Positions 1 through 5,029 of a DNA stretch of 5,722 nt are shown piece by piece. The stretch's first letter is position 1, and each line of letters opens with the position of its first letter. Origin of the DNA: JBFHNV01 sp965365655 (GTDB lineage: Bacteria > Pseudomonadota > Gammaproteobacteria > HK1); assembly GCA_965365655.1 (NCBI GenBank), contig CBDUCN010000326.1, forward strand, positions 1-5,722, written 5' to 3'. Both the position numbers and the translations under genes were made by a program. Under the pieces are notes generated by a model. It saw only the letters and a list, made by a program, of their open reading frames with translations, was not told the DNA's origin and made no database searches.

Positions 1-969
1 ACCTCGGCGGTGCGGACCGGCTGCGGCAAGTCACAGGTCACGCGCTGGATCGCGGCGCGGCTGAAGCGGATGGGGCTGGCCGTCGTCGCGATCCGCCACC
101 CGATGCCCTACGGCGACCTCGCACGCCAGGCCGTGCAGCGCTTCGCGAGCCGCGCCGATCTGGACGCGGCGGAGTGCACGGTCGAGGAGCGCGAGGAGTA
201 CGAGCCCCACGTCGCGATGGGCAACGTGATCTATGCGGGTGTGGACTACGCGGCGATCGTCGCGCAGGCCGAGCGCGAGGCGGACGTGATCCTGTGGGAC
301 GGCGGCAACAATGATTTTCCGCTGCTGCGCCCGGACCTGCACATCGTGCTCGCCGATCCGCTGCGCCCCGGCCACGAGGTCACGCATCATCCCGGTGAAG
401 CGGTGCTGCGGATGGCCGACGTGGTGGTCGTCGTCAAGGTCGACGTCGCGGCGAACGCGGACGTGCAGACCGTCATCGAGAACGCGCGGCGCATCAATCC
501 GACGGCGACGGTCGTGCGCGGTGCGTCACCGGTGACGCTGGCCGATCCGGGCGCCGTTGCCGGCAAGCGGGTGCTGGTCGTCGAGGACGGCCCCACCATC
601 ACCCACGGCGGCATGGGCTACGGCGCCGGCTACGTCGCGGCGATCGGCGCCGGCGCGGCCGAGATCCTCGACCCCCGCGCGTTCGCGGTTCCCGGGTTCC
701 AGGCCGTGTTCCGGCAGTACCCGCACATCGGCGCCGTGCTGCCGGCGCTCGGCTATCACCGCGCACAGCTCGATGCGCTGCGCCGCACGATCGACGCGTC
801 GGGGGCCGACGTCGTCGTGTCGGGCACGCCGTGCGACCTGTCCGCCCTCATCGAGATCGATGCACCGGTGGTGCGGGCACGCTACGCGTTCGAGGACGTC
901 GATCGCCCCGGACTGGGTGCGCTTGTCGACGCGTTCGTGCGCGAGAACGTCCGCGGCGGCGAACGCTGA
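1..969 (+). CDS. COG2403-type P-loop NTPase (predicted GTPase / cyclic 2,3-diphosphoglycerate synthetase-like), 5' truncated
   Basis: The frame is open from base 1, so the gene begins upstream; 322 residues plus TGA are present. The GTG at base 10 is an internal valine, because it lies inside the nucleotide-binding loop. Numbering from base 1, the loop reads V-R-T-G-C-G-K-S at residues 4-11, a Walker B-like segment V-I-L-W-D-G-G ends near residue 102 (Asp100), and a K-V-D near residues 146-148 sits where NKxD-type base recognition would be. Family hallmarks are the Y-A-G-V-D-Y segment, the N-N-D-F-P after Walker B, the A-D-P-x-R-P-G-H segment, T-H-G-G-M-G-Y-G-A-G-Y, Y-P-H-I-G and the V-S-G-T-P-C-D-L near the C-terminus. 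The archaeal relative makes cyclic 2,3-diphosphoglycerate from 2,3-diphosphoglycerate with ATP; bacterial members have no role I can assign with confidence. The protein is probably cytosolic, as no membrane segment is visible. An estimated hundred or so N-terminal residues are missing. Family call is strong; function is uncertain. Confidence 0.88.
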   Translation, partial: TSAVRTGCGKSQVTRWIAARLKRMGLAVVAIRHPMPYGDLARQAVQRFASRADLDAAECTVEEREEYEPHVAMGNVIYAGVDYAAIVAQAEREADVILWDGGNNDFPLLRPDLHIVLADPLRPGHEVTHHPGEAVLRMADVVVVVKVDVAANADVQTVIENARRINPTATVVRGASPVTLADPGAVAGKRVLVVEDGPTITHGGMGYGAGYVAAIGAGAAEILDPRAFAVPGFQAVFRQYPHIGAVLPALGYHRAQLDALRRTIDASGADVVVSGTPCDLSALIEIDAPVVRARYAFEDVDRPGLGALVDAFVRENVRGGER

Positions 970-1020
970 GACGGCCCGGGCGCTGCACCTGCGACGACGG
1001 GGGCCTGCTCGCGTTCGACG

Positions 1021-1036
1021 GCGCGGCCCGCCGCGC
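1021..1036 (+). terminator. GC-rich hairpin after the NTPase gene, possible terminator
   Basis: GCGCGG (1021-1026) and CCGCGC (1031-1036) form a perfect 6-bp stem around CCCG, 52 bases after the NTPase stop codon. No T-run follows, so it is at best a weak intrinsic terminator, and chance palindromes are common at this GC content. The rest of the 970-1161 gap holds no convincing ORF. Confidence 0.2.
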
Positions 1037-1088
1037 GCGCTTCATCCGCGCCGAGGCGCCGCACGTCATGCCCTGGCGCGTTCTTCTC

Positions 1089-1140
1089 GCGAGCCGGCGG
1101 CTCCAGTAGGCTGCGAGCCGGAGTCGCGTAGACCCTACGC
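1089..1140 (+). promoter_or_regulatory. Repeat-rich leader upstream of the monooxygenase gene, candidate operator/promoter region
   Basis: Three structures are packed into 52 bases. The first is the inverted repeat GAGCC-ggc-GGCTC (1091-1103). The second is a 9-base direct repeat GCGAGCCGG at 1089-1097 and 1113-1121. The third is a perfect inverted repeat GCGTAG-acc-CTACGC (1126-1140), ending 21 bases before the ATG at 1162. A TAGGCT at 1107-1112 could be a -10 element, but I find no convincing -35 at proper spacing. The 1126-1140 repeat would lie just downstream of a start site from that -10, a position suitable for a repressor. Ribosome-binding signal before the ATG is weak (GGGA at 1151-1154, seven bases upstream). 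The regulatory role is inferred only from position and symmetry. Confidence 0.3.
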
Positions 1141-1161
1141 AAGCAGGATCGGGACCGGCAG

Positions 1162-2424
1162 ATGTCAATCGAACACGTGGACGTGCTCGTCGTCGGCGGC
1201 GGCCAGGCCGGTCTCGCGATGAGCGAGCACCTGAGCGACTGCGGCGTGCCTCATCTCGTTCTCGAACGACACCGGATTGCCGAGCGCTGGCGCTCCGAAC
1301 GATGGGATTCCCTGGTCGCCAACGGTCCGGCCTGGCATGACCGGTTTCCGGGCATGGAGTTCTCCGACGTCGATCCCGATGCGTTTGCCCCGAAGGAGTC
1401 GGTCGCGAACTACTTCGTCGCGTACGCGCAGCGGATCGCCGCCCCCGTGCGCTGCGGCATCGAGGTGAGCAGCGTGCGCAGGAACGTCGGCCGGCGCGGC
1501 TTCCGCGTCGAGACGTCGGACGGCGTGCTCGAAGCCGACAACGTGGTCGCCGCGACCGGACCGTTCCAGCGCCCCGTCATACCGGCCGTCGTGCCCGAGG
1601 CCGCGGGGCTCGTGCAGGTCCATTCCAGCGCGTACCGCAATCCCGCCCGGCTGCCCGAGGGCGCGGTGCTGGTGGTCGGCGCGGGATCCTCGGGGTCGCA
1701 GATCGCGGACGAGCTTCTGCGCGCGGGAAAGCGGGTCTATCTCTCGGTCGGCCCGCACGACCGGCCTCCGCGGAGCTACCGCGGGCGCGACTACGTCTGG
1801 TGGCTGGGAGTCCTCGGCAAGTGGGACGCGGTGGCCGTGGAGCCCGGCCGGGAGCACGTCACGATCGCGGTCAGCGGGGCCCACGGCGGTGAGACGGTCG
1901 ACTTCCGGCGTCTCGCCGCGCGGGGGATCACGCTCCTCGGCAGAACGGACTCCTTCGACGACGGCGTGATGCGCTTCGCTGCCGACCTTGCAGAGAACCT
2001 CGCGCGAGGGGATGCCAACTACCTGTCGGTGCTGGAAGAGGCCGATGCCTACGTCGCGCGCAACGGCCTCGATCTACCCGACGAGCCCGATGCGTATGCG
2101 ATCGGCGCGGACCCGCAATGCGTGACCGATCCGGTGCTCGAGCTGGACCTCGCGGAGGCCGGGATCACCTCGATCGTCTGGGCAACGGGCTTCGACGTCG
2201 ACTACGGCTGGTTGAAGGTCGACGTGTTCGACGACGCAGGCAGGCCGAAGCATCACCGCGGCGTCTCGGACGAGCCCGGGATCTACTTCCTGGGGTTGCC
2301 TTGGTTGTCGCGCCGCGCGTCCTCGTTCATCTACGGCGTGTGGCACGACGCGAGGTACCTCGCGGACCACATCGCCACGCAACGCAGGTATCTGGAGTAC
2401 CGCCCGGCGGCGCCCGCGCGCTGA
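1162..2424 (+). CDS. CzcO-like FAD-dependent NAD(P)H monooxygenase/oxidoreductase (COG2072 family)
   Basis: A complete 420-residue protein starting at ATG 1162. It has the two-dinucleotide-domain layout of flavin-containing monooxygenases: an FAD-binding G-x-G-x-x-G at residues 12-17 straight after the N-terminal beta strand, the E-R-W-R-S-E-R-W-D-S-L segment at 41-51, A-T-G near 131-133, a second G-A-G-S-S-G (173-178) for NAD(P)H, and W-A-T-G-F (340-344) followed by Y-F-L-G-L-P-W-L near 375-382. The FMO fingerprint is only half kept: His154 and Tyr158 are in the H-S-S-A-Y-R-N-P segment, while the preceding Phe and Gly positions are Ala148 and Leu150. This pattern is usual for the CzcO-like group, often annotated 'flavoprotein involved in K+ transport', rather than for Baeyer-Villiger enzymes. 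The expected reaction is NAD(P)H- and O2-dependent oxygenation of a small substrate in the cytosol; the substrate is unknown. The start is supported by the immediate GGGQAG motif. It is convergent with the small gene on the other strand. Confidence 0.87.
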   Translation: MSIEHVDVLVVGGGQAGLAMSEHLSDCGVPHLVLERHRIAERWRSERWDSLVANGPAWHDRFPGMEFSDVDPDAFAPKESVANYFVAYAQRIAAPVRCGIEVSSVRRNVGRRGFRVETSDGVLEADNVVAATGPFQRPVIPAVVPEAAGLVQVHSSAYRNPARLPEGAVLVVGAGSSGSQIADELLRAGKRVYLSVGPHDRPPRSYRGRDYVWWLGVLGKWDAVAVEPGREHVTIAVSGAHGGETVDFRRLAARGITLLGRTDSFDDGVMRFAADLAENLARGDANYLSVLEEADAYVARNGLDLPDEPDAYAIGADPQCVTDPVLELDLAEAGITSIVWATGFDVDYGWLKVDVFDDAGRPKHHRGVSDEPGIYFLGLPWLSRRASSFIYGVWHDARYLADHIATQRRYLEYRPAAPAR

Positions 2425-2525
2425 CGCGGCGCAGGTCGTCGCGACGTGACGCTGACTCCACGCGGAGATGCGCCTGCACGCCCGGAGGCCCGGAAGCAAT
2501 CCGGCGCCGGCCTCTCTGCCATGAG

Positions 2526-2546
2526 CGGACGGTCGAAGACCGTCTG
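2526..2546. terminator. Tight hairpin in the convergent gap, possible bidirectional terminator
   Basis: GACGGTC (2528-2534) and GACCGTC (2538-2544) form a perfect 7-bp stem with a GAA loop. It can be extended by a G-T and a C-G pair to 2526-2546. The hairpin lies about 100 bases past the monooxygenase stop and 65 bases past the small gene stop, between two converging genes where transcripts from both sides must end. Neither strand has a T-run after the stem, so termination is inferred. The same 2425-2611 gap also has the perfect palindromes CGTCGCGACG (2437-2446) and CCGGCGCCGG (2501-2510), and I see no gene in it. Confidence 0.35.
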
Positions 2547-2571
2547 CCCCGGCGGACCGTGCCGGGAGCCG

Positions 2572-2604
2572 CCGGCGGCGGCCCCATCGGCGCGCCGCCG
2601 CCGG
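2572..2604 (-). terminator. Strong 11-bp hairpin just after the small gene, likely transcript end or stabiliser
   Basis: CCGGCGGCGGC (2572-2582) and GCCGCCGCCGG (2594-2604) are perfect reverse complements separated by 11 bases. On the minus strand the stem starts seven bases beyond the TGA at 2612-2614. All paired bases are G-C. There is no downstream T-run, so it may act as a GC-type terminator, a 3' end protector, or both. Confidence 0.45.
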
Positions 2605-2611
2605 GCGGGCG

Positions 2612-2821
2612 TCAGGCCGCGGCCCGGTGCTCGTAGCCCAGCTGGCTGGCGATCCGATCCAGTGCCGCGTCATCGAGCCGGATGACGTCCACGACGGTTT
2701 GAAACGCCGGTGCGGACAGGACCTCGTCCACCGCCAGATTGTCGTCGGCGACCGGAAAGCCGCGCGCACGCAGCCGGGCGCGCAGCCAGCGGCGCATCGT
2801 CTCGAACTGGAAGCATTGCAT
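2612..2821 (-). CDS. Unrecognised small protein, 69 residues
   Basis: I do not recognise this protein. It starts at ATG 2821 behind a consensus AGGAGG and ends at TGA 2612-2614. The N-terminal part (residues 9-21) is arginine-rich (M-R-R-W-L-R-A-R-L-R-A-R-G) and could form a basic amphipathic helix. From residue 25 onward it becomes acidic, with D-D at 26-27, V-D-E-V-L at 31-35, D-V-I-R-L-D-D-A-A-L-D at 45-55 and a C-terminal L-G-Y-E-H-R. No signal peptide or membrane segment is evident, and its one cysteine (Cys3) makes metal binding unlikely. About 85% of codons (59 of 69) end in G or C, as in true genes here. It follows the alcohol dehydrogenase gene on the same strand after a 200-base gap that carries its own promoter-like and palindromic elements, so it is probably transcribed separately. 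A regulator or adaptor that binds nucleic acid or a partner protein is possible but is only a guess. A second Met at residue 9 lacks a ribosome site. Confidence 0.68.
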   Translation of the reverse strand: MQCFQFETMRRWLRARLRARGFPVADDNLAVDEVLSAPAFQTVVDVIRLDDAALDRIASQLGYEHRAAA

Positions 2822-2832
2822 CGTTGTTGTTT

Positions 2833-2838
2833 CCTCCT
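2833..2838 (-). promoter_or_regulatory. Consensus Shine-Dalgarno site of the small gene
   Basis: The minus strand reads AGGAGG, a perfect anti-16S match, 11 bases before the ATG at 2821. The spacer AAACAACAACG is A-rich and unstructured, which stands out in this GC-rich window and would favour ribosome entry. This site is the main evidence for the small gene and fixes its start. Confidence 0.7.
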
Positions 2839-2872
2839 GGTGGGCCCACCGTCCGATCTGGCGCCGGATCGG
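2839..2872 (-). promoter_or_regulatory. Paired palindromes in the small gene leader, candidate operator or RNA structure
   Basis: GGTGGGCCCACC (2839-2850) is a perfect 12-base palindrome directly abutting the Shine-Dalgarno site. Two bases further upstream, 2853-2872 is a 20-base palindrome with one mismatched pair: CCGATC at 2853-2858, GATCGG at 2867-2872, and inner GGCGCC at 2860-2865. If the promoter at 2881-2909 is real, its transcript would start near 2874, placing the longer palindrome at about +2 to +21. That is a common place for a repressor site. The same symmetry could instead act as leader hairpins that control access to the ribosome site. Observation is direct; role is inference. 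Confidence 0.4.
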
Positions 2873-2880
2873 TGTTCCTG

Positions 2881-2909
2881 ATTCTGCGTGCCGGCCTGCC
2901 GCGGGCCAA
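2881..2909 (-). promoter_or_regulatory. Sigma70-like promoter for the small gene
   Basis: On the minus strand TTGGCC (2909-2904) and CAGAAT (2886-2881) are separated by exactly 17 bases. Each matches the sigma70 consensus at four of six positions (TTGACA and TATAAT). The start would fall near 2874, giving a leader of roughly 50 bases before the small gene ATG. In so GC-rich a region the AT-containing -10 is noticeable, but this is a visual match only. Confidence 0.42.
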
Positions 2910-2925
2910 TCCGTGCGGCTACCTA

Positions 2926-2942
2926 CCTGCGCACGACGCAGG
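2926..2942 (-). repeat. Short inverted repeat upstream of the small gene promoter
   Basis: CCTGCG (2926-2931) and CGCAGG (2937-2942) are perfect 6-bp arms around a 5-base loop. The repeat lies 17 bases upstream of the -35-like element and could be an upstream regulator site, or part of the alcohol dehydrogenase transcript end. Chance occurrence is possible. Confidence 0.22.
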
Positions 2943-2975
2943 GGGCGTGCCGGGCGTCGGTCGGCCGCCGCGGCG

Positions 2976-3006
2976 AGCGGCGCCGGCCGCAGCCGGCGCG
3001 ACCGCT
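2976..3006 (-). terminator. Hairpin after the alcohol dehydrogenase gene, possible terminator
   Basis: CGCCGGC (2981-2987) pairs with GCCGGCG (2992-2998) around a 4-base loop. AGCGG (2976-2980) then pairs with CCGCT (3002-3006) after a 3-base bulge, giving 12 base pairs in total. On the minus strand the structure begins about 15 bases after the dehydrogenase stop. It has no T-run, but its location fits the end of the leftward operon and separates it from the small gene's promoter. Confidence 0.4.
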
Positions 3007-3021
3007 GCCGGCCCGCGGCCC

Positions 3022-4107
3022 TCAGCCCGCGTCGAGGACGATCACGTTGCGCCGCGCATGCCCCGCGGCGGTGTCGGCGATGGCCTCGTTGATCTGCTCG
3101 AGCGTCCAGCGCCCGGTCACCAGCTCGTCCAGCTTGAGCCGGCCCTGCTGATAGAGCTCGACCAGCCACGGGATGTCCCGCCGCACGTCGGTCTGGCCCA
3201 TCGAAGAGCCCAGGTAGCGGTAGCTGCCATCGGCCATGTTCATGGGCTCGTACTCCAGCACGGTGCCCACCGGCGGCATGCCCACGATCACCATCGCCCC
3301 GCCCTTCGCGAGCAGCTCGGGCGCCTGCACGAACGCCTTCGGCGCACCGACGGTCACGAAGACGTAGTCGACGCCGCGGCCGCCGTTCGCGGCGCGCACC
3401 TTCGCCGGCACGTCGGCCTGCGCGGCGTTGACGCCGTGGGTCGCGCCGAACTCGCGGGCCGCGGCCAGCTTGTCGTCCAGCAGGTCGATCGCGATGATTC
3501 GCGCGGCGCCGGCGATCGCGGCGCCCTGCACGGCGTTCAGGCCGACGCCGCCGGCACCGATGACGGCCACGCTGTCGCCGGGCTTCACCTTCGCGGTGTT
3601 GATCACCGCGCCGACGCCGGTGATGACGCCGCACGAGACGAGCGACGCGACGTCTAGCGGCATCGTCGCCGGGATCACCGCGCACTGGCTCGGCGACACC
3701 ACGACCCGCTCCGCGAAGGCGCCGCAGTTCATGGCCCGGACGATGGGCTCGCCGTCGGCGCCGCTCAGCGGCGTGCGCGACTTGTCCCAGGGCTGATCGC
3801 ATTCCGATCGGGCGCCCCGGTGGCATGCAGGGCAGTCTCCGCAGGAGCGGATCAGCGTGACGCAGACGTGGTCGCCGACGCGGAGATCGGTGACACCGGC
3901 GCCGACCTTGCTGACGACGCCGGCGGCCTCGTGTCCGTAGACCGCGGGCAGCCGGCCGCCCCAGGCCCCCTGGGCAAAGAAGATGTCGGAGTGGCACACG
4001 GCCACGGCACCCAGGGTCACCTCGACCTGATCCGCTTCCGGCTCGGCCAGGACGACGTCCTCGATCTCCAGGTCCGCGCCGAACGCGCGGCACACGGCAG
4101 CTTTCAT
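3022..4107 (-). CDS. Zinc-dependent alcohol dehydrogenase (medium-chain dehydrogenase/reductase superfamily)
   Basis: A complete 361-residue cytosolic oxidoreductase expected to interconvert an alcohol and its aldehyde or ketone with NAD(H). Catalytic zinc ligands are visible as Cys38 (V-C-H-S-D), His59 with Glu60 (G-H-E) and Cys159. The structural zinc lobe is intact, with Cys89, Cys92, Cys95 and Cys103 in a CxxCxxCx7C pattern. The nucleotide-binding G-A-G-G-V-G lies at 184-189, and Asp208 at the end of the next strand predicts NAD over NADP. Length and the T-G-V-G-A-V-I-N-T segment (163-171) suit the class III/AdhC-like (COG1062) branch, but substrate specificity cannot be told. I place the start at ATG 4107, seven bases after AGGAG (4115-4119); a GTG five codons upstream overlaps that site and is not favoured. 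It lies 79 bases downstream of the SDR gene and is probably the last gene of that operon. Confidence 0.9.
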   Translation of the reverse strand: MKAAVCRAFGADLEIEDVVLAEPEADQVEVTLGAVAVCHSDIFFAQGAWGGRLPAVYGHEAAGVVSKVGAGVTDLRVGDHVCVTLIRSCGDCPACHRGARSECDQPWDKSRTPLSGADGEPIVRAMNCGAFAERVVVSPSQCAVIPATMPLDVASLVSCGVITGVGAVINTAKVKPGDSVAVIGAGGVGLNAVQGAAIAGAARIIAIDLLDDKLAAAREFGATHGVNAAQADVPAKVRAANGGRGVDYVFVTVGAPKAFVQAPELLAKGGAMVIVGMPPVGTVLEYEPMNMADGSYRYLGSSMGQTDVRRDIPWLVELYQQGRLKLDELVTGRWTLEQINEAIADTAAGHARRNVIVLDAG

Positions 4108-4114
4108 GGTCGCT

Positions 4115-4119
4115 CTCCT
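4115..4119 (-). promoter_or_regulatory. Shine-Dalgarno site deciding the alcohol dehydrogenase start
   Basis: The minus strand reads AGGAG, seven bases before ATG 4107. An in-frame GTG at 4120-4122 lies immediately upstream of this site, so starting there would leave the ribosome site inside the gene. Confidence 0.65.
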
Positions 4120-4186
4120 CACGTGTCCCGGGTCTCCGTCAGCGCTTCGCGGCGCAGCGTCCGTGCGTCCCGGCCGCCCGGCGCGC

Positions 4187-4969
4187 TCAGAACAGCACGT
4201 ACCCCCCGTCGATGAGCAGCGCGTCTCCGGTGTGGTAGCCGGACGCGTCGCTCGCGAGATAGACCGCGATGCCGCCGAAGTCCGCCGGCTCGCCCCAGCG
4301 GCGCATCGGCACCCGGGGCAGCACCGCGCCCGCGAACTTCTCGCCGTCGAAGGTCTCGCGCGTCATCGCGGTCGCTATCCAGCCCGGCTGGATCACGTTC
4401 GCGGTGATCCGGTAGCGGGCGAGCTCGACGGCCAGCGCGCGCACCATCGACACCAGGCCTCCCTTGGTCGCGGCGTAGTGCTCGTTGCGCGCGGCGCCGG
4501 AGACGGCCGCGAGGCTTCCGGTGGCCACCAGGCGACCGCCCGCGTCGCCGGCCTCGGCGCGCTCGATCATGTGGCGCGCGGCGGCCTGGAAGGTGTGGAA
4601 GGCGCCGTCCAGGTTGACGCGCAGGACGCGCCGCCACTCGTCGGGCGTGATGTCCAGAAAGGAGCGCTGCCAGCCGCTCACCCCGGCGTTCGCGAAGCAC
4701 GCGTCGACGCGCCCGAACCGCTCCAGGGTCGCGGCGAATGCGGCTTCGACCTGCTCCCGGTCACCGACGTCGCACTCGAGCGCCAGCGTGTCGACGCCGA
4801 GGGCCTCGATCTCGCGGGCCGCGACGGCGTTCTTCTCCGCGCGGGTGCCCCAGATGCAGATCGCCGCGCCGGCCTCGGCCAGTGCGCGGGCCATGCCCAG
4901 ACCGATTCCCGCGTTGCCGCCCGTGACGAGGGCGACCTTGCCGGTCAGGTCGAACGGGCGGTAGCTCAT
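4187..4969 (-). CDS. Classical short-chain dehydrogenase/reductase (SDR), FabG-like
   Basis: A complete 260-residue Rossmann-fold oxidoreductase acting in the cytosol on an alcohol/ketone pair with NAD(P)(H). The cofactor motif T-G-G-N-A-G-I-G is at 16-23, an N-A-G at 94-96, and C-D-V at 66-68. The full catalytic tetrad is present: Asn119 (V-N-L), Ser152 (T-G-S), Tyr165 and Lys169 (Y-A-A-T-K). P-G-W-I-A-T at 195-200 and a D-G-G-Y near the C-terminus complete the classical family pattern. Length is typical. No acidic residue is evident at the end of the second strand (W-G-T-R at 40-43), which leans toward NADP, though weakly. Substrate is unknown; 3-oxoacyl, sugar or secondary alcohol substrates all occur in this family. 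Two ATG codons stand in tandem at 4972 and 4969. The second is chosen because GGAGG (4979-4975) then lies five bases away rather than two. It follows the deacetylase by 60 bases and precedes the alcohol dehydrogenase by 79 bases. Confidence 0.9.
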   Translation of the reverse strand: MSYRPFDLTGKVALVTGGNAGIGLGMARALAEAGAAICIWGTRAEKNAVAAREIEALGVDTLALECDVGDREQVEAAFAATLERFGRVDACFANAGVSGWQRSFLDITPDEWRRVLRVNLDGAFHTFQAAARHMIERAEAGDAGGRLVATGSLAAVSGAARNEHYAATKGGLVSMVRALAVELARYRITANVIQPGWIATAMTRETFDGEKFAGAVLPRVPMRRWGEPADFGGIAVYLASDASGYHTGDALLIDGGYVLF

Positions 4970-4972
4970 CAT

Positions 4973-4979
4973 CTCCTCC
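4973..4979 (-). promoter_or_regulatory. Shine-Dalgarno site deciding the SDR start
   Basis: The minus strand reads GGAGGAG and runs directly into two tandem ATG codons. Spacing from GGAGG favours the second ATG (4969). The choice changes the protein by only one methionine. Confidence 0.6.
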
Positions 4980-5029
4980 GGACCGTTGTCGCGGGTCGCG
5001 TCGCCCGCGGGCCGTGCGCTGACGCACCG

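Noticed and set aside
10..12. GTG as a start codon for the NTPase
   Set aside because: It falls within the P-loop region and the frame remains open to base 1, so the true start is upstream.
970..1161. A small gene in the gap between the NTPase and the monooxygenase
   Set aside because: No start codon with a ribosome site opens a plausible frame; the open frames there are extensions of shadow ORFs.
557..1222. Plus-strand 221-residue ORF across the NTPase end, the gap and the monooxygenase start
   Set aside because: Ser/Arg/Pro-rich shadow translation that overlaps two well-supported genes; no ribosome site and no recognisable domain.
1165..1884. Minus-strand 239-residue ORF opposite the monooxygenase
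   Set aside because: Antisense shadow of a strongly supported gene, with Asp/Arg/His-rich composition and no motif.
2612..2821. Small gene as the antitoxin of a toxin-antitoxin pair
   Set aside because: No adjacent small toxin-like ORF; the neighbours are metabolic enzymes.
2710..3657. Plus-strand 315-residue ORF opposite the small gene and alcohol dehydrogenase
   Set aside because: Antisense shadow; composition is His/Arg/Ala-rich with no domain, and it would cross the small gene's regulatory region.
2612..4093. A 1482-base minus-strand frame without stops that includes the small gene and runs through the alcohol dehydrogenase in another frame
   Set aside because: High GC content removes stop codons from alternative frames. 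The upstream part encodes an arginine/glycine-rich sequence with no domain, while the overlapping frame is a clear dehydrogenase. Only the segment behind AGGAGG is kept.
1162..4107. A Baeyer-Villiger cyclic alcohol pathway (alcohol dehydrogenase plus monooxygenase)
   Set aside because: The monooxygenase lacks the Baeyer-Villiger fingerprint and is on the opposite strand in a separate transcription unit; no lactone hydrolase is present.
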